A stretch of 64,000 nt of DNA from Polyangiaceae bacterium (GTDB taxonomy: Bacteria; Myxococcota_A; Polyangia; Polyangiales; Polyangiaceae): assembly GCA_016715885.1 (NCBI GenBank), contig JADJXL010000001.1:321001-385000 (forward strand), written 5' to 3'. Positions 44,601 to 52,810 of the stretch are shown one piece after another. The position numbers and the translations under genes are program-made. Positions within the stretch are counted from its first letter, which is position 1, and each line of letters opens with the position of its first letter. The notes below the pieces were generated by a model. The model made no database searches. It worked only from the letters and a program-made list of their open reading frames with translations, and had not been told where the DNA came from.

Positions 44601-44849
44601 CGGGGGGGGGGGGGGGGGGGGGGGGGGGGGCGGGGGGGGGTTCTCCGGGGGGGGTCCCCGGGCGGGGGCCCGGGCCGCGGGGGGGGGGGGGGGGGCGGGG
44701 CGCGCCGGGCCGGGCGGGGGGGGGGGGGGCGGGGGGGCGGGGGGGGGGGGGGGGTTGCCGCGGCCCCCCGCCGGGGGGGGGGGGCCCGGCGCGGGCCGGG
44801 GGGGGGCGCCGGGGCCCTCGGGGGGGGCGGAGGGGGCCCGGCGGGCCCC
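44601..44849. other. Almost pure G tract, probable sequencing or assembly artefact
   Basis: 249 bases consisting nearly only of G with scattered C and a handful of A/T, including an uninterrupted run of 29 G. Any frame through it gives meaningless poly-Gly or poly-Pro. It starts and stops abruptly, between the tandem repeat and the stop codon of the small basic gene. Runs like this are typical of no-signal base calls or badly filled gaps, so coordinates across it should not be trusted. Confidence 0.8.
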
Positions 44850-44853
44850 AGTA

Positions 44854-45036
44854 TTAATCGAGGACGATGGGTTGTGGTCCAGGCACGATCCCGGCGATAT
44901 CCGGATCTTCACCGGTGTCAGGAGAGTCGCCGAGTTTCTTCTCGCGTTTGCGCGCCTCGCGGTCCGCAGCTTTGTCCTTCTGCTTCTGCTGGCGTGCGCG
45001 TTCCTTGTTCCGCTTGTCGGCCCCTTGTCTGCTCAT
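44854..45036 (-). CDS. Small highly charged basic protein
   Basis: 60 aa, MSRQGADKRNKERARQQKQ and on: an N-terminal Lys/Arg/Gln-rich helix (about 5-38) and a Pro/Asp-rich tail (DIAGIVPGPQPIVLD). It has no membrane segment and would suit nucleic-acid or ribosome binding. Proteins of this composition occur as small orphan genes, but I cannot name a family. It is 120 bases downstream of the RRM gene on the same strand, so the two may be co-expressed. Its stop codon lies just 4 bases from the G-rich artefact, so the true C-terminus should be checked. Confidence 0.6.
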   Translation of the reverse strand: MSRQGADKRNKERARQQKQKDKAADREARKREKKLGDSPDTGEDPDIAGIVPGPQPIVLD

Positions 45037-45156
45037 CCGACAAATCCTTTCGAGGGAAAGAAACGAACCAACGGCGTGAGCGAAACCTCGCTCGAGTATT
45101 CGAGAAGGCCGCGCTTACGCCGTCAGTCACGTTCGGTCGATCGGTATAGGTCGAGA

Positions 45157-45501
45157 TCAGTATCTGCTGTAGCCGCGACCGCCACGGTCACGACCGCCGC
45201 CGCCGCCATATCCACCACCGCCGCCGCCGCCATATCCGCCGCCGGAACGCGCGGGACGCTCTTGCGCCTCGTTGACCTTGATTGCGCGGCCATCGAGCAT
45301 GCAGCCGTTGAGCTGTGCGATCGCGCTGTTTGCCGCTTGCTCATTGCCCATCGTCACGAATGCAAAACCGCGCGGTTGCCCCGTCTCGCGATCCGTTGGC
45401 ATGGCAACCTCACGAACCTCGCCAGCGACGGCGAAGGCAGTTTCGATGGAGGCTTGGGTGGTGCTGAAGGAGAGATTTCCGACGTAAAGGCGATTGCCCA
45501 T
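45157..45501 (-). CDS. RRM-type RNA-binding protein with Gly-rich tail
   Basis: 114 aa from ATG 45501; the longer frame to 45696 lacks the RRM pattern. A single RNA-recognition motif fills residues 3-80, with RNP2 LYVGNL and RNP1 RGFAFVTM carrying the aromatic contact residues, and MLDGRAIKVNEA closing the fold. The tail is Gly/Tyr/Arg-rich (YGGGGGGGYGGGGG then RDRGGRGYSRY), as in bacterial Rbp-type proteins of cyanobacteria and myxobacteria, which bind single-stranded RNA and are often cold-induced. The 5' region is long and gene-free, leaving room for a regulated leader. Confidence 0.9.
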   Translation of the reverse strand: MGNRLYVGNLSFSTTQASIETAFAVAGEVREVAMPTDRETGQPRGFAFVTMGNEQAANSAIAQLNGCMLDGRAIKVNEAQERPARSGGGYGGGGGGGYGGGGGRDRGGRGYSRY

Positions 45502-45986
45502 GATTGCTTCCGTGGCTTCTTTGATGCGCTCTTTCGAGCCCTTCACACCTGCCGTTCGATGAAGCCATAAGGCCGAACGGAGGCGCACCGAAACGCAGGA
45601 AAAACCCAGCATGGGAAATTCGTCCGCCGCGGCGCACGTTGCGTCATCCAGTCTTCCAAGCGAGCATCGTTCTTCGGAAGAGGAGCGACGTGCCAAGCGG
45701 TCAGGGACGTTTTCGTGTACCCCCGGACCTTAGCCCAGCCGCCGGCCCTTGGCAAGCATGCTTCAAAAAAATGTGTTTGCTTCGTTCAAACACCCGGAAA
45801 ACCCAGGCCGATGAGCAGGCTCGTCAAGACAAACCAGCGCGAAAGTGCAACGCAACCGACGAAAATGTGCCATGCGTTCATGCCGCATGTCGGTGTCGAC
45901 GCGAACACTCTCGTGCGTCCGCGCGCCATCGATTACGATAACCTGCTTGCAGGTTTGTCCTCGCAGACGTTCAAGGCAAATTCGTA
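45502..45986. other. Gene-free stretch between the RRM gene and the glycosyltransferase gene
   Basis: 485 bases. Open frames here are antisense or low-complexity shadows. It would carry the promoter and leader of the RRM gene (minus strand). One GTTTGTCC octamer is present at 45953-45960. No terminator hairpin or riboswitch was recognised. Confidence 0.4.
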
Positions 45987-46736
45987 TCATTCCCCCCAGC
46001 CAAACCAATTCTTCCGCACGATCCAGCCCGTCCATTTCAGACGCCATCGGTTCTTTTTGACCAGCCACGGTCTATCGAACTCGGCCGTCGGATGCCATTG
46101 ATGAAGCATGTACGTGCGCTCCGTGATCCACTCGAGGACCCGGCCATCCTTCTCGGCGCGACGTGCCAAGTCATTGTCCTCTGCACCCCAATACGTGTAC
46201 TTTTCGTCAAAACCTCGGACTCCGTGAAACCATTGCGTTTCGGCACACTGGCACCCGCCCAGCCCGCGCGCTGACCGATAGGTTGCAGATCGTTTCCATG
46301 ATTCGAGGTCCGCGAAGTCGACGACTCGTCCTTCGGTTTCCTTGCCGAGATCCAGGCACTGGCACATCAGCAATCCGCGCCCTCCAAGCTTTTCCTGCGT
46401 ATCCAGCAACGTCTTGAAAAACGTTGGTGCAAGCACCATGTCCACGTCGGTGCAAAAAGTATATTGGCCTCGAGCCCGTTTGATGCCGATGTTGAGAGCC
46501 CGTGACCGGTTCCAGAGACCTTGCGTCGGCGTGTAGTACACCGTCGCCCCATGCGCTTTCGCCGCCTCTTGCAACGCATCGCGATGCTCGGGCACGCTGC
46601 CAAAGTCGCTCGAAACGATCTCGACGTCCTCACCCGGAACGCCCTCTTGCCAGCGCAAACTGCGCAAACAGTTCTCGAGGCGCACGCCCGATCGATTACG
46701 AAGTGGAATGACGACCGACAACAAAGGAGCGCCCAT
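45987..46736 (-). CDS. Family 2 glycosyltransferase
   Basis: 249 aa from ATG 46736, where the GT-A fold begins (LLSVVIPLRNRS); the upstream extension is Cys/Arg-rich and unlikely. Donor-site motif Asp97-x-Asp99 sits in FCTDVDMVL. The acceptor half shows GFDEKYTYWGAEDNDLARRAEKDG, the conserved galactosyltransferase-type segment. The C-terminus is rich in Trp and basic residues (KKNRWRLKWTGWIVRKNWFGW), which might touch the membrane. It transfers a sugar, donor unknown, probably to a glycan or secondary product. Divergent from the LOG-type gene with 191 bases between. Confidence 0.86.
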   Translation of the reverse strand: MGAPLLSVVIPLRNRSGVRLENCLRSLRWQEGVPGEDVEIVSSDFGSVPEHRDALQEAAKAHGATVYYTPTQGLWNRSRALNIGIKRARGQYTFCTDVDMVLAPTFFKTLLDTQEKLGGRGLLMCQCLDLGKETEGRVVDFADLESWKRSATYRSARGLGGCQCAETQWFHGVRGFDEKYTYWGAEDNDLARRAEKDGRVLEWITERTYMLHQWHPTAEFDRPWLVKKNRWRLKWTGWIVRKNWFGWGE

Positions 46737-46927
46737 ACGAATGGGCCGGCGTCTAGCACATGAGCATCGTCCGTTCAAGCGTGGACACTCAGCTATGCGG
46801 CGCCATAACTGAAACATGACGAAAAGCATCGTGGGGGCGCGGTTGCCATCGGCGCGTCACGCTGGTATGCGCAGCGCGTGAACGTCGCACGCTCACACGC
46901 GACACAAGAAAGACTGCGTTTCATTCG

Positions 46928-47524
46928 ATGACGAAAACCGATCCACAAGCGCATGTTACTCGACGTAGGTTTGTCCTCGCAGCGATCGGCAACGGTGGCG
47001 TTTTGCCTCCCGCCGTCGAAGCTCTAGCAGTCGACGTCGGACGGCTTGCGATCGATGCTGGATTTCGCGTCGTGACGGGAGGTTTGTCTGGGGTCATGGA
47101 GGCGGTTTGTCGCGGGGCGCGAGCGTCGTCATCGTGGCGCGATGGCGACATTCTCGGCATTCTTCCTGGTTACGACAGGCGAGCTGCCAACCCGTACATC
47201 GATATCGTCGTGCCCACGGGAATGCAGATTGGGCGCAACATCATCGTGACCGCCATGGCGGATGTCGTCCTGGTGATTGGCGGCGGCGCCGGGACGCTCA
47301 GCGAAATTGCCGTCGCGTGGCAACTCGGCAAACCCATCGTAGCACTCGAAAAGACGGGCGGTTTTGCCGCAGAGTATGCCGGAAAAAGCATCGATGCGCG
47401 GCGCAACGACGTCGTGCTCGGCGCAGAGACGGCCGAAGAAGCCATACGAATTTCGCTCGAGTTGGTCGCTCGTGAGCGCAAGGAACCAGGAGACATCGGC
47501 AGCGGCTGGAGAAACCGCGAATGA
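46928..47524 (+). CDS. LOG/TIGR00725-type Rossmann-fold protein
   Basis: 198 aa. It has the LOG-like nucleotide-binding fold: an N-terminal VLAAIGNGG, GFRVVTGGLSGVMEAVCRGA, and the conserved VIGGGAGTLSEIAVAWQLGKPIVAL, equivalent to the PGGxGTxxE motif. TIGR00725 proteins are related to cytokinin-activating phosphoribohydrolases and to Mo-cofactor carrier proteins; the exact role is unknown. The start overlaps no gene. It shares ATGA with the next gene, so the two are co-translated. A GTTTGTCC octamer lies within the coding start (46969-46976). Confidence 0.8.
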   Translation: MTKTDPQAHVTRRRFVLAAIGNGGVLPPAVEALAVDVGRLAIDAGFRVVTGGLSGVMEAVCRGARASSSWRDGDILGILPGYDRRAANPYIDIVVPTGMQIGRNIIVTAMADVVLVIGGGAGTLSEIAVAWQLGKPIVALEKTGGFAAEYAGKSIDARRNDVVLGAETAEEAIRISLELVARERKEPGDIGSGWRNRE

Positions 47525-48561
47525 GGGTGCTCGTCACGATGGGTTTTTTCGACGCTTCCGGCGAATGCCGCCTCGTCGAGGTGGATCTGGACCGAGGCAC
47601 GCATGAAACTCGGCTCTCCTTCATTCCGCCCGAACCGCTGCGGTTGCCTGAAAAAGGTTTTACGGGGGCAGCCTGGAGCGGCGCGCCCTCGTCATCGATG
47701 CTCTTCGTTTGTGGACCAAATGCATTGTTTCAAGTCGATCCGCATGGGTTTGGCGTGGTCGACGTCTGGCATCAGCCCTGCATGAACGATCTGCACCACG
47801 TCGCTGTCACTCCCGACCGCGTGTACGTCGTCAATACGGGCCTCGAAGCGATCGACGTTTTTACTCGCGACGGCGTGTTTTTAGGCAGCCATGCCCTTCA
47901 TCCCGGCTGGATCTCCGCTCAGCGCCAGGCGGGTTTGTCTCCGTCTCGACAAGACTGGGATCTGCTACGCGATGCCCGCTTTCCCCCGCAGCTCGGCGAG
48001 TTGCGCCACGACGAACCTTTGGGTAACTACTACACTTCTCGTGCAGCGTCCGCACAACTGGCGTTTTCGCGGCGAAAATTGCGTGATTACGTTCATCCGA
48101 ATCATGTCGCCATTCACGCGTCGCAAATCCTCGTGACCCGTTTTCTCGATCGAGCGGTCGACGATGTTTCGAGCTTCGAGCGCATCATCGACGACACGCC
48201 AGGTCTTCCGCATGACGGCATCGTGCACGAGGATCGGTTCTGGCTCACGTGCGTCAATGGTCTTGTCATTGCGTATGCCATTGAGCATGGGCGCGTGACC
48301 GGGCGCGAAGTCGAGCGAATCAACGTATTTGAAGCAGGCTACGCTGGCTGGTGTCGCGGGCTCTTCGTGACGCACGAATACATCGTCGTAGGCATGACCG
48401 AAATTCGTCGCATGCCGCATGACCGATGGTGTAACAGGCCCATTGAAGGTACGGAAACGTCCATCCTATTGATTCGCCGCTCCACTGGAAAACTCGAACG
48501 ACGCGTGCTCGTCGGTGACACGAAACGACATGCCAAGGTATTCAGCGTGTTACCGCTTTGA
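47521..48561 (+). CDS. Propeller-like protein of unknown function
   Basis: 346 aa, ATGA overlap with the LOG-type gene. Repeating strands of the type DLHHVAVTPDRVYVVNTGLEAIDVFTRDG, NHVAIHASQILVTRFLDRAVDD, GIVHEDRFWLTCVNGLVIAYAIE and GLFVTHEYIVVGMTEIRR suggest a five- or six-bladed propeller. It resembles the DUF4915/TIGR03032 type that often sits in glycosylation or natural-product clusters; this assignment is tentative. No signal peptide. Its 3' end overlaps the end of the polysaccharide deacetylase gene by 20 bases. Confidence 0.72.
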   Translation: MRVLVTMGFFDASGECRLVEVDLDRGTHETRLSFIPPEPLRLPEKGFTGAAWSGAPSSSMLFVCGPNALFQVDPHGFGVVDVWHQPCMNDLHHVAVTPDRVYVVNTGLEAIDVFTRDGVFLGSHALHPGWISAQRQAGLSPSRQDWDLLRDARFPPQLGELRHDEPLGNYYTSRAASAQLAFSRRKLRDYVHPNHVAIHASQILVTRFLDRAVDDVSSFERIIDDTPGLPHDGIVHEDRFWLTCVNGLVIAYAIEHGRVTGREVERINVFEAGYAGWCRGLFVTHEYIVVGMTEIRRMPHDRWCNRPIEGTETSILLIRRSTGKLERRVLVGDTKRHAKVFSVLPL

Positions 48562-49483
48562 AAATGGGCTCGAGGCGCCTCGCGAACCACGTCGGATCGT
48601 TCGTCGGAATGAAACGTGGCAAGCGCATGCGAGAATCATTCGGCATCGCCGCACATGAGCCGAGCGAGAGTCCGACGGAAAAGCCTCGGGCACGTGCCAG
48701 TGCCTCCGTTTGCGCATTCGTGACTCCGTCGGGGTACGCAATGATCCTTGCGATCGGAAAGTCATGTTTCGGAAAAAATGAAAACGCTCGATCGAGCTCG
48801 TCACGAAGCACTTCCTCGCCCAAGGTAGGCAAATGCACGTGTCGATGTCCGTGCGATCCGATCAAAAACCCTTCGTCGACGAGCGTGCGTAGCCCATCGA
48901 TGTCGAGCAGCTTTGGTGTGGCGGGTCGATGCGTGACGCCAAGCACCGTTTCGACGTGACGGAGCAGTCTTTCTTGTGCATCGTCGTTTGCACGGACGAA
49001 CGCTCGTTTTTCCGGGCCATCTATCCAGCGGCCAAAATCTTCCTCGCGATCCAGATCGAACGACCATGGCTGCAAGCCAAACTCCGTCAGCGTACCTCGA
49101 CGAAAGGTGGCGGCATTCATCGCAGCATACCAGCGATCGACGGGAAACACGTAGCCATCGGTCAGCGGCGCGGTCGAGACGCATACGATTGCCCGCAACT
49201 TACGACGTTGTAGCTCGGGCAGAGCAAACGTCACGATGTCTGCATAACCGTCGTCGAACGTCAGCAGTGCGGCAGGTCGATTCGCTGTTTGAGCGCTGCG
49301 CGGCCAGTCGAAGATGGCTCCGGGAGGAAGAATGGCCGCGTGTTTTTGTAACTCATCGAGCAGATGGCAAAATCGCTCGACGGACAAAGCCGTTTGCCTT
49401 TGAAAGTATGGTTTGTCCGAGCCGTGTTGGTACGATTCCGGAAGAATGCGATGAAAGCACAAAATGACAAGAGGATGCGTCAC
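48542..49483 (-). CDS. Polysaccharide deacetylase family protein
   Basis: 313 aa starting at GTG 49483, which shares GTGA with the stop of the kinase gene; the longer frame to 49561 is Arg-rich and overlaps that gene. NodB-homology motifs are LVILCFHRI near the start, the metal and base motif LTFDDGY (75-80), the second motif GSHGHRHVHLPTL with its two zinc-binding His, and IAYPDGVTNAQ near the end. These enzymes remove N- or O-acetyl groups from sugars using a divalent metal. There is no export signal, so a cytoplasmic or lipid-linked substrate is possible. It is the last gene of the minus-strand operon. Confidence 0.87.
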   Translation of the reverse strand: MTHPLVILCFHRILPESYQHGSDKPYFQRQTALSVERFCHLLDELQKHAAILPPGAIFDWPRSAQTANRPAALLTFDDGYADIVTFALPELQRRKLRAIVCVSTAPLTDGYVFPVDRWYAAMNAATFRRGTLTEFGLQPWSFDLDREEDFGRWIDGPEKRAFVRANDDAQERLLRHVETVLGVTHRPATPKLLDIDGLRTLVDEGFLIGSHGHRHVHLPTLGEEVLRDELDRAFSFFPKHDFPIARIIAYPDGVTNAQTEALARARGFSVGLSLGSCAAMPNDSRMRLPRFIPTNDPTWFARRLEPIFKAVTR

Positions 49484-49971
49484 GGTTTTGCGATTTGCCC
49501 GATGAGCTCGGGAGCGAAAGGCACGTCGATCTTCGTTACGGGTAAACCTTTGGTCTCCCACGTCGAGAAGCGGTCATACCACTCGGCGGAGTACGAAAAA
49601 TCATCGTATTGCCTGAGCGATCCTGATCCAATGGGCCGTTTGCGCAGTTGCTCTTCCCATCGCGATCTTTCCGGAAGCAACAGCAACACTTCTTCGTCGT
49701 TGGAAATGGGAAATAGTGCATCCTCGGGCACGAGACCGGCGACGACGAGCAGTGGTGCCAACGAACGATTGTCCGGGTGAAATTCGAGATTGCGGACGAG
49801 ACTCACGAGCGCTGCATTGGCCGTGAGCACTCCTTTGCGAATGCGTGCGGGCAAGATCAGTGGGGCGAGCATTTCGTTGAATTCCACGACGCGCCCGGTT
49901 GCTCGTGCAGTATTCGCCCATGTCGACTTGCCTGCGCCCGGCGGACCCACGAGCCACGTCAATCGTTTCAT
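49480..49971 (-). CDS. P-loop kinase-like protein
   Basis: 163 aa from ATG 49971, which shares ATGA with the dioxygenase stop; the longer frame is an antisense extension. The start MKRLTWLVGPPGAGKSTWAN carries a textbook Walker A. A later acidic strand EEVLLLLPERSRWEEQLRKRP resembles the Lid/Arg region of small-molecule kinases (AAA_33/zeta-like). It probably phosphorylates a small substrate, for example a sugar or nucleoside derivative, and is coupled to both neighbours by 4-base overlaps. I cannot tell kinase from another nucleotide-dependent enzyme. Confidence 0.78.
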   Translation of the reverse strand: MKRLTWLVGPPGAGKSTWANTARATGRVVEFNEMLAPLILPARIRKGVLTANAALVSLVRNLEFHPDNRSLAPLLVVAGLVPEDALFPISNDEEVLLLLPERSRWEEQLRKRPIGSGSLRQYDDFSYSAEWYDRFSTWETKGLPVTKIDVPFAPELIGQIAKP

Positions 49972-50765
49972 ATGCCAAACCTTTCCCATTCGGAGACGGG
50001 CGTTCCGTCGGGGATGATTTTGCATAGCGGGTGCCGCGGTGCGCGGGCGTGACAGATGCGTGTGGACGCAGAAAGCCAGCTCGATGCCCATGCTCGTCGT
50101 CGTTTTCCTGATCGATTTGGCGCCGATGCATGCCAGACGAGCGGATGAAATACGATGGCATCACCTGGATCGAGTTTTCGACAAACGTGCTCGTAGTCGT
50201 CGATGTCGGCGACTTTGCCCGTCGTACCTGGTTGCGCGTTTCCCGAGTGCAAATCGATGGCCGGACCAATGCCTGACAGATGACTTCCGGCAGCGAGCAC
50301 GAGGCTTCCAGCTACTTCATCGACGGGATCGATGGGTACCCAAACGACCAAGCCTCGAGGTTTGTCGACGGGCCAAAATGGATAATCCTGGTGCCAAGCA
50401 AAGCGACTGCGTTGCGATTCACCTTTGTCGAGCAGCAGGTCTTGAAACAACACGGCTGTGTCGCCGAGCAACTCTTCGATGACGGGGCGCAAAGATGTTG
50501 CAATGGGAAATGTCGAAAGAGGGGCTTTTCGTTTATGTGGATTCAGCCATTGCAGCATGAGGTTGTCGAAGGGAGGAGTATCCGGCGGGGGAGGCGTGTG
50601 GACGAAAAGAACCTGGGCACTCCGAGGAATGTTGGCAGCTTCGTGGTGCGCGAACGAGGCGGCGAGGGCATCGAGCGCGCGCTGGTCGAGGAGCCGAGGG
50701 AGGATGGTAAAACCGTGACGGGAGAGGGAGGCGCCGACGTTCATCATGCTGTAGTCCAGCGTCAT
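49968..50765 (-). CDS. Phytanoyl-CoA dioxygenase (PhyH) family protein 1
   Basis: 265 aa from ATG 50765, 13 bases after the upstream stop; ATG 50747 is an alternative. It has the Fe(II)/2-oxoglutarate jelly roll: SRHGFTILPRLLDQRAL, the metal pair His125-x-Asp127 in FAWHQDYPFWPVD, and the distal His212 in VFHPLVWHASAPN followed by a basic segment that may bind 2-oxoglutarate. PhyH enzymes hydroxylate or otherwise oxidise small molecules. The WHQDYP-[FY]-WPV core is shared with the PhyH encoded at 54503 on the opposite strand, so the two are probably paralogues acting in one pathway. Confidence 0.87.
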   Translation of the reverse strand: MTLDYSMMNVGASLSRHGFTILPRLLDQRALDALAASFAHHEAANIPRSAQVLFVHTPPPPDTPPFDNLMLQWLNPHKRKAPLSTFPIATSLRPVIEELLGDTAVLFQDLLLDKGESQRSRFAWHQDYPFWPVDKPRGLVVWVPIDPVDEVAGSLVLAAGSHLSGIGPAIDLHSGNAQPGTTGKVADIDDYEHVCRKLDPGDAIVFHPLVWHASAPNRSGKRRRAWASSWLSASTRICHARAPRHPLCKIIPDGTPVSEWERFGI

Positions 50766-50778
50766 CGGACGTGGTTCG

Positions 50779-51321
50779 TCAAATACCAAGTGCCAAGCGA
50801 ATTTTGTCTTCCTTTTTCGGATGACACACTTCCGGCCTACAGTTGAATTCTCGCTCGAATTCTTTGATTCTCTGCGCATCCGACGCACTCTTGGAACTGC
50901 CCGTCGCAACGATGATTCCGCGCAAATTTCCAGGAGCGAAAAAGGCGGTGCCGAGCACTCGTTCGAGCTTTTGCTTCAATGCTCGCAGCGTATTGGAAAG
51001 CTGCTCGATGGCCACGCTGAGGTCGGCCGTGGTCTTCAGTTCGATGGCAGCAAGACGCACGAGATGACCATCGGCGGATCCTCGCTCTCGGATGACCATC
51101 AGTACCAAATCCGAGCGTCGCTTATTGTGGAGATCAAAGTGAGCGGCAAACGACTCGGGGTATTGATTGTCGACGACGCGCGAGACTTCGTCCGTTCGGA
51201 AGAGCAACAATGTTTCGCCGTCCTTTCTCGATAAAGAAAGCGTCGTGTTGGCGTCTGTGTAGCTGGTTTTTCCCGGCAATAGAGAACGGCGCAGCAGGTA
51301 GCCGAGAGGCGAATGATTCAT
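50779..51321 (-). CDS. Small PD-(D/E)XK-like protein paired with an ATPase
   Basis: 180 aa. I do not recognise a named family. Its central part reads Asp71 in RRSDLVLMVIRER, then 22 residues, then Glu94-Leu-Lys96 in LAAIELKTTADL, followed by an amphipathic helix (AIEQLSNTLRALKQKLERV). This spacing and strand context match the PD-(D/E)XK nuclease fold, so a nuclease is a fair inference. The start shares ATGA with the stop of the ATPase gene, making them a coupled pair. ATPase-plus-nuclease pairs of this kind are common in phage defence. No signal peptide. Confidence 0.62.
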   Translation of the reverse strand: MNHSPLGYLLRRSLLPGKTSYTDANTTLSLSRKDGETLLLFRTDEVSRVVDNQYPESFAAHFDLHNKRRSDLVLMVIRERGSADGHLVRLAAIELKTTADLSVAIEQLSNTLRALKQKLERVLGTAFFAPGNLRGIIVATGSSKSASDAQRIKEFEREFNCRPEVCHPKKEDKIRLALGI

Positions 51322-52721
51322 GCTGCCTGCTCCGGATCTGGCAATTTCGAGACCAAGGTTTGCATTTTCAAATTTCCAACGTAGATGCTTGGGTCACCAA
51401 ATGTGTCCCACTTAACTTCGCTCCACGCGTTCGTAGGGTCGAAAATGGACGTCACGCGAACTTGCGATTCGTCGGCATTTTCATCGAATTGATAGGCTGC
51501 AACGTCATTGGGTTTGAGAAAGCTCTCCTTGGTTCCGAGTCTGAACTCTGGCATGACTTCCTCCTGGTCCTTCGGGGAGAGCCGACCAGCAAGGATGAGG
51601 TTGTTCAAGTGGTCCAAGATGAAGGAGCTATGCGTCGTCATGATTACGCGTACCCCTCGGTTCACGAGCAGTGCGAGCAATTCGACCGTCGCTAGTTGCG
51701 CTTCGGGATGCGCATTCATTTCCGGTTCGTCGATGATCAATACATCCCCAGCGCGTGCTCCATGCTGAATGTAGAGTGCCAATCCAGCCAGGGAACGCAC
51801 GAGTGCGGACGCTGCGTGGATTGGTAACGCCGGGCCTTTTTCGGGAATGAAAACCATACGCTGCCCGGCTCCCACTTCCACAAAATCCACGGTGCCCCCC
51901 AAAATCCTCTTGTTGATGAGTTCCAGAGGCTCGGGCATCATCGGCTTTTCACGCTTGCGCCATTTGAGCTCCGCCGAAAACAAGAAATGCGCGTACGCTT
52001 CGGGCGGCTCTGTGAGTGCGACCTCTTCGCTCGGTCGCATGTTCTTATATACGGCGACAACCGTTTCACGCTCCGCCGGCAGCAACAATAAAAGCCCGAG
52101 CGAAAGGAAGCGTTGCGCAAACGCTCGCAGCCACACGGCGGCTTGTTCGCGCAATGCATTCGCGTCGCCACTTCTTCGCTGTGCAACCCGGACGTTTGGA
52201 TCCGGGTCCTGCCAGGTCAACTGCAAACTCCGTTGCGAATAGGAAAGCTGAAGCATCGCGAGTGCTTCGCGCGCACGTAGCTCTTCCGGCGTCAGCTCCA
52301 ACGTTACACGCGCATCGATCGACAACTCTTCTCCCAAACGAAGAAGTTTGCCCAGGTACTTCTCGTTGAGGGCAAACCGCACGGGCTCGTCAATGAATCC
52401 CAGCAGTGCGCGTCGTGAAACCTCGAGCTCGACCGTGTCGGCGTCGCTCGCTTGTGGCATCGGCAGTCGGGCTACTTCACGCTCTGCAGCCGCTTGAAGC
52501 TTCGACCGCGTAGCATCTGGCCGGAGTTTCATCATCGTCGGTCCCGCGGCCCGAACGGAACCGATCCCTGCCTGACGCCACGTCAAGTTCCGGAGCAACC
52601 CATACAGCGAATACGCAACCCATGTCTTGTTCGTGTTGTTCTTCCCGACGAACACCGTCAGCGGCCGAATGTCGAGCTCCGCCTCGTTGATCCGACCCAG
52701 GTTGCGCACGTGGAGCTTCAT
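51318..52721 (-). CDS. ABC/OLD-like AAA ATPase with variant Walker A
   Basis: 467 aa. An SMC/ABC-type ATPase head: Walker A region VFVGKNNTNKTW (about 24-34), in which the usual Gly before Lys-Thr is replaced by Asn; a helical insertion (about 70-260); an ABC-signature-like segment SALVRSLAGLALYIQ (about 305-319); Walker B VLIIDEPEMNAHPEAQ with Asp331-Glu332; and a switch His364 in VIMTTHSSFILDHL. There is no TOPRIM or HNH domain. The C-terminal ~90 residues are mixed. Such ATPases sense phage or DNA cues in defence modules such as Septu or PARIS; this one is coupled to the PD-(D/E)XK-like gene. Its start begins a five-gene minus-strand run. Confidence 0.84.
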   Translation of the reverse strand: MKLHVRNLGRINEAELDIRPLTVFVGKNNTNKTWVAYSLYGLLRNLTWRQAGIGSVRAAGPTMMKLRPDATRSKLQAAAEREVARLPMPQASDADTVELEVSRRALLGFIDEPVRFALNEKYLGKLLRLGEELSIDARVTLELTPEELRAREALAMLQLSYSQRSLQLTWQDPDPNVRVAQRRSGDANALREQAAVWLRAFAQRFLSLGLLLLLPAERETVVAVYKNMRPSEEVALTEPPEAYAHFLFSAELKWRKREKPMMPEPLELINKRILGGTVDFVEVGAGQRMVFIPEKGPALPIHAASALVRSLAGLALYIQHGARAGDVLIIDEPEMNAHPEAQLATVELLALLVNRGVRVIMTTHSSFILDHLNNLILAGRLSPKDQEEVMPEFRLGTKESFLKPNDVAAYQFDENADESQVRVTSIFDPTNAWSEVKWDTFGDPSIYVGNLKMQTLVSKLPDPEQAA

Positions 52722-52810
52722 GCCCCGATCCTACCGCAACCTCTTGTCATGCCGCAACGGCCCATGTACCGTTCGCACTCGTCGTGACGTACTGCGGAAG
52801 CTCACAAGGC

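Noticed and set aside
44421..44912. Pro-rich 163-aa frame and the matching Gly-rich frames
   Set aside because: They are produced by the G-rich artefact, not by coding sequence.
45715..46101. 128-aa plus-strand frame upstream of the glycosyltransferase end
   Set aside because: Its composition and the overlap with the glycosyltransferase gene on the other strand suggest a shadow; no start signal.
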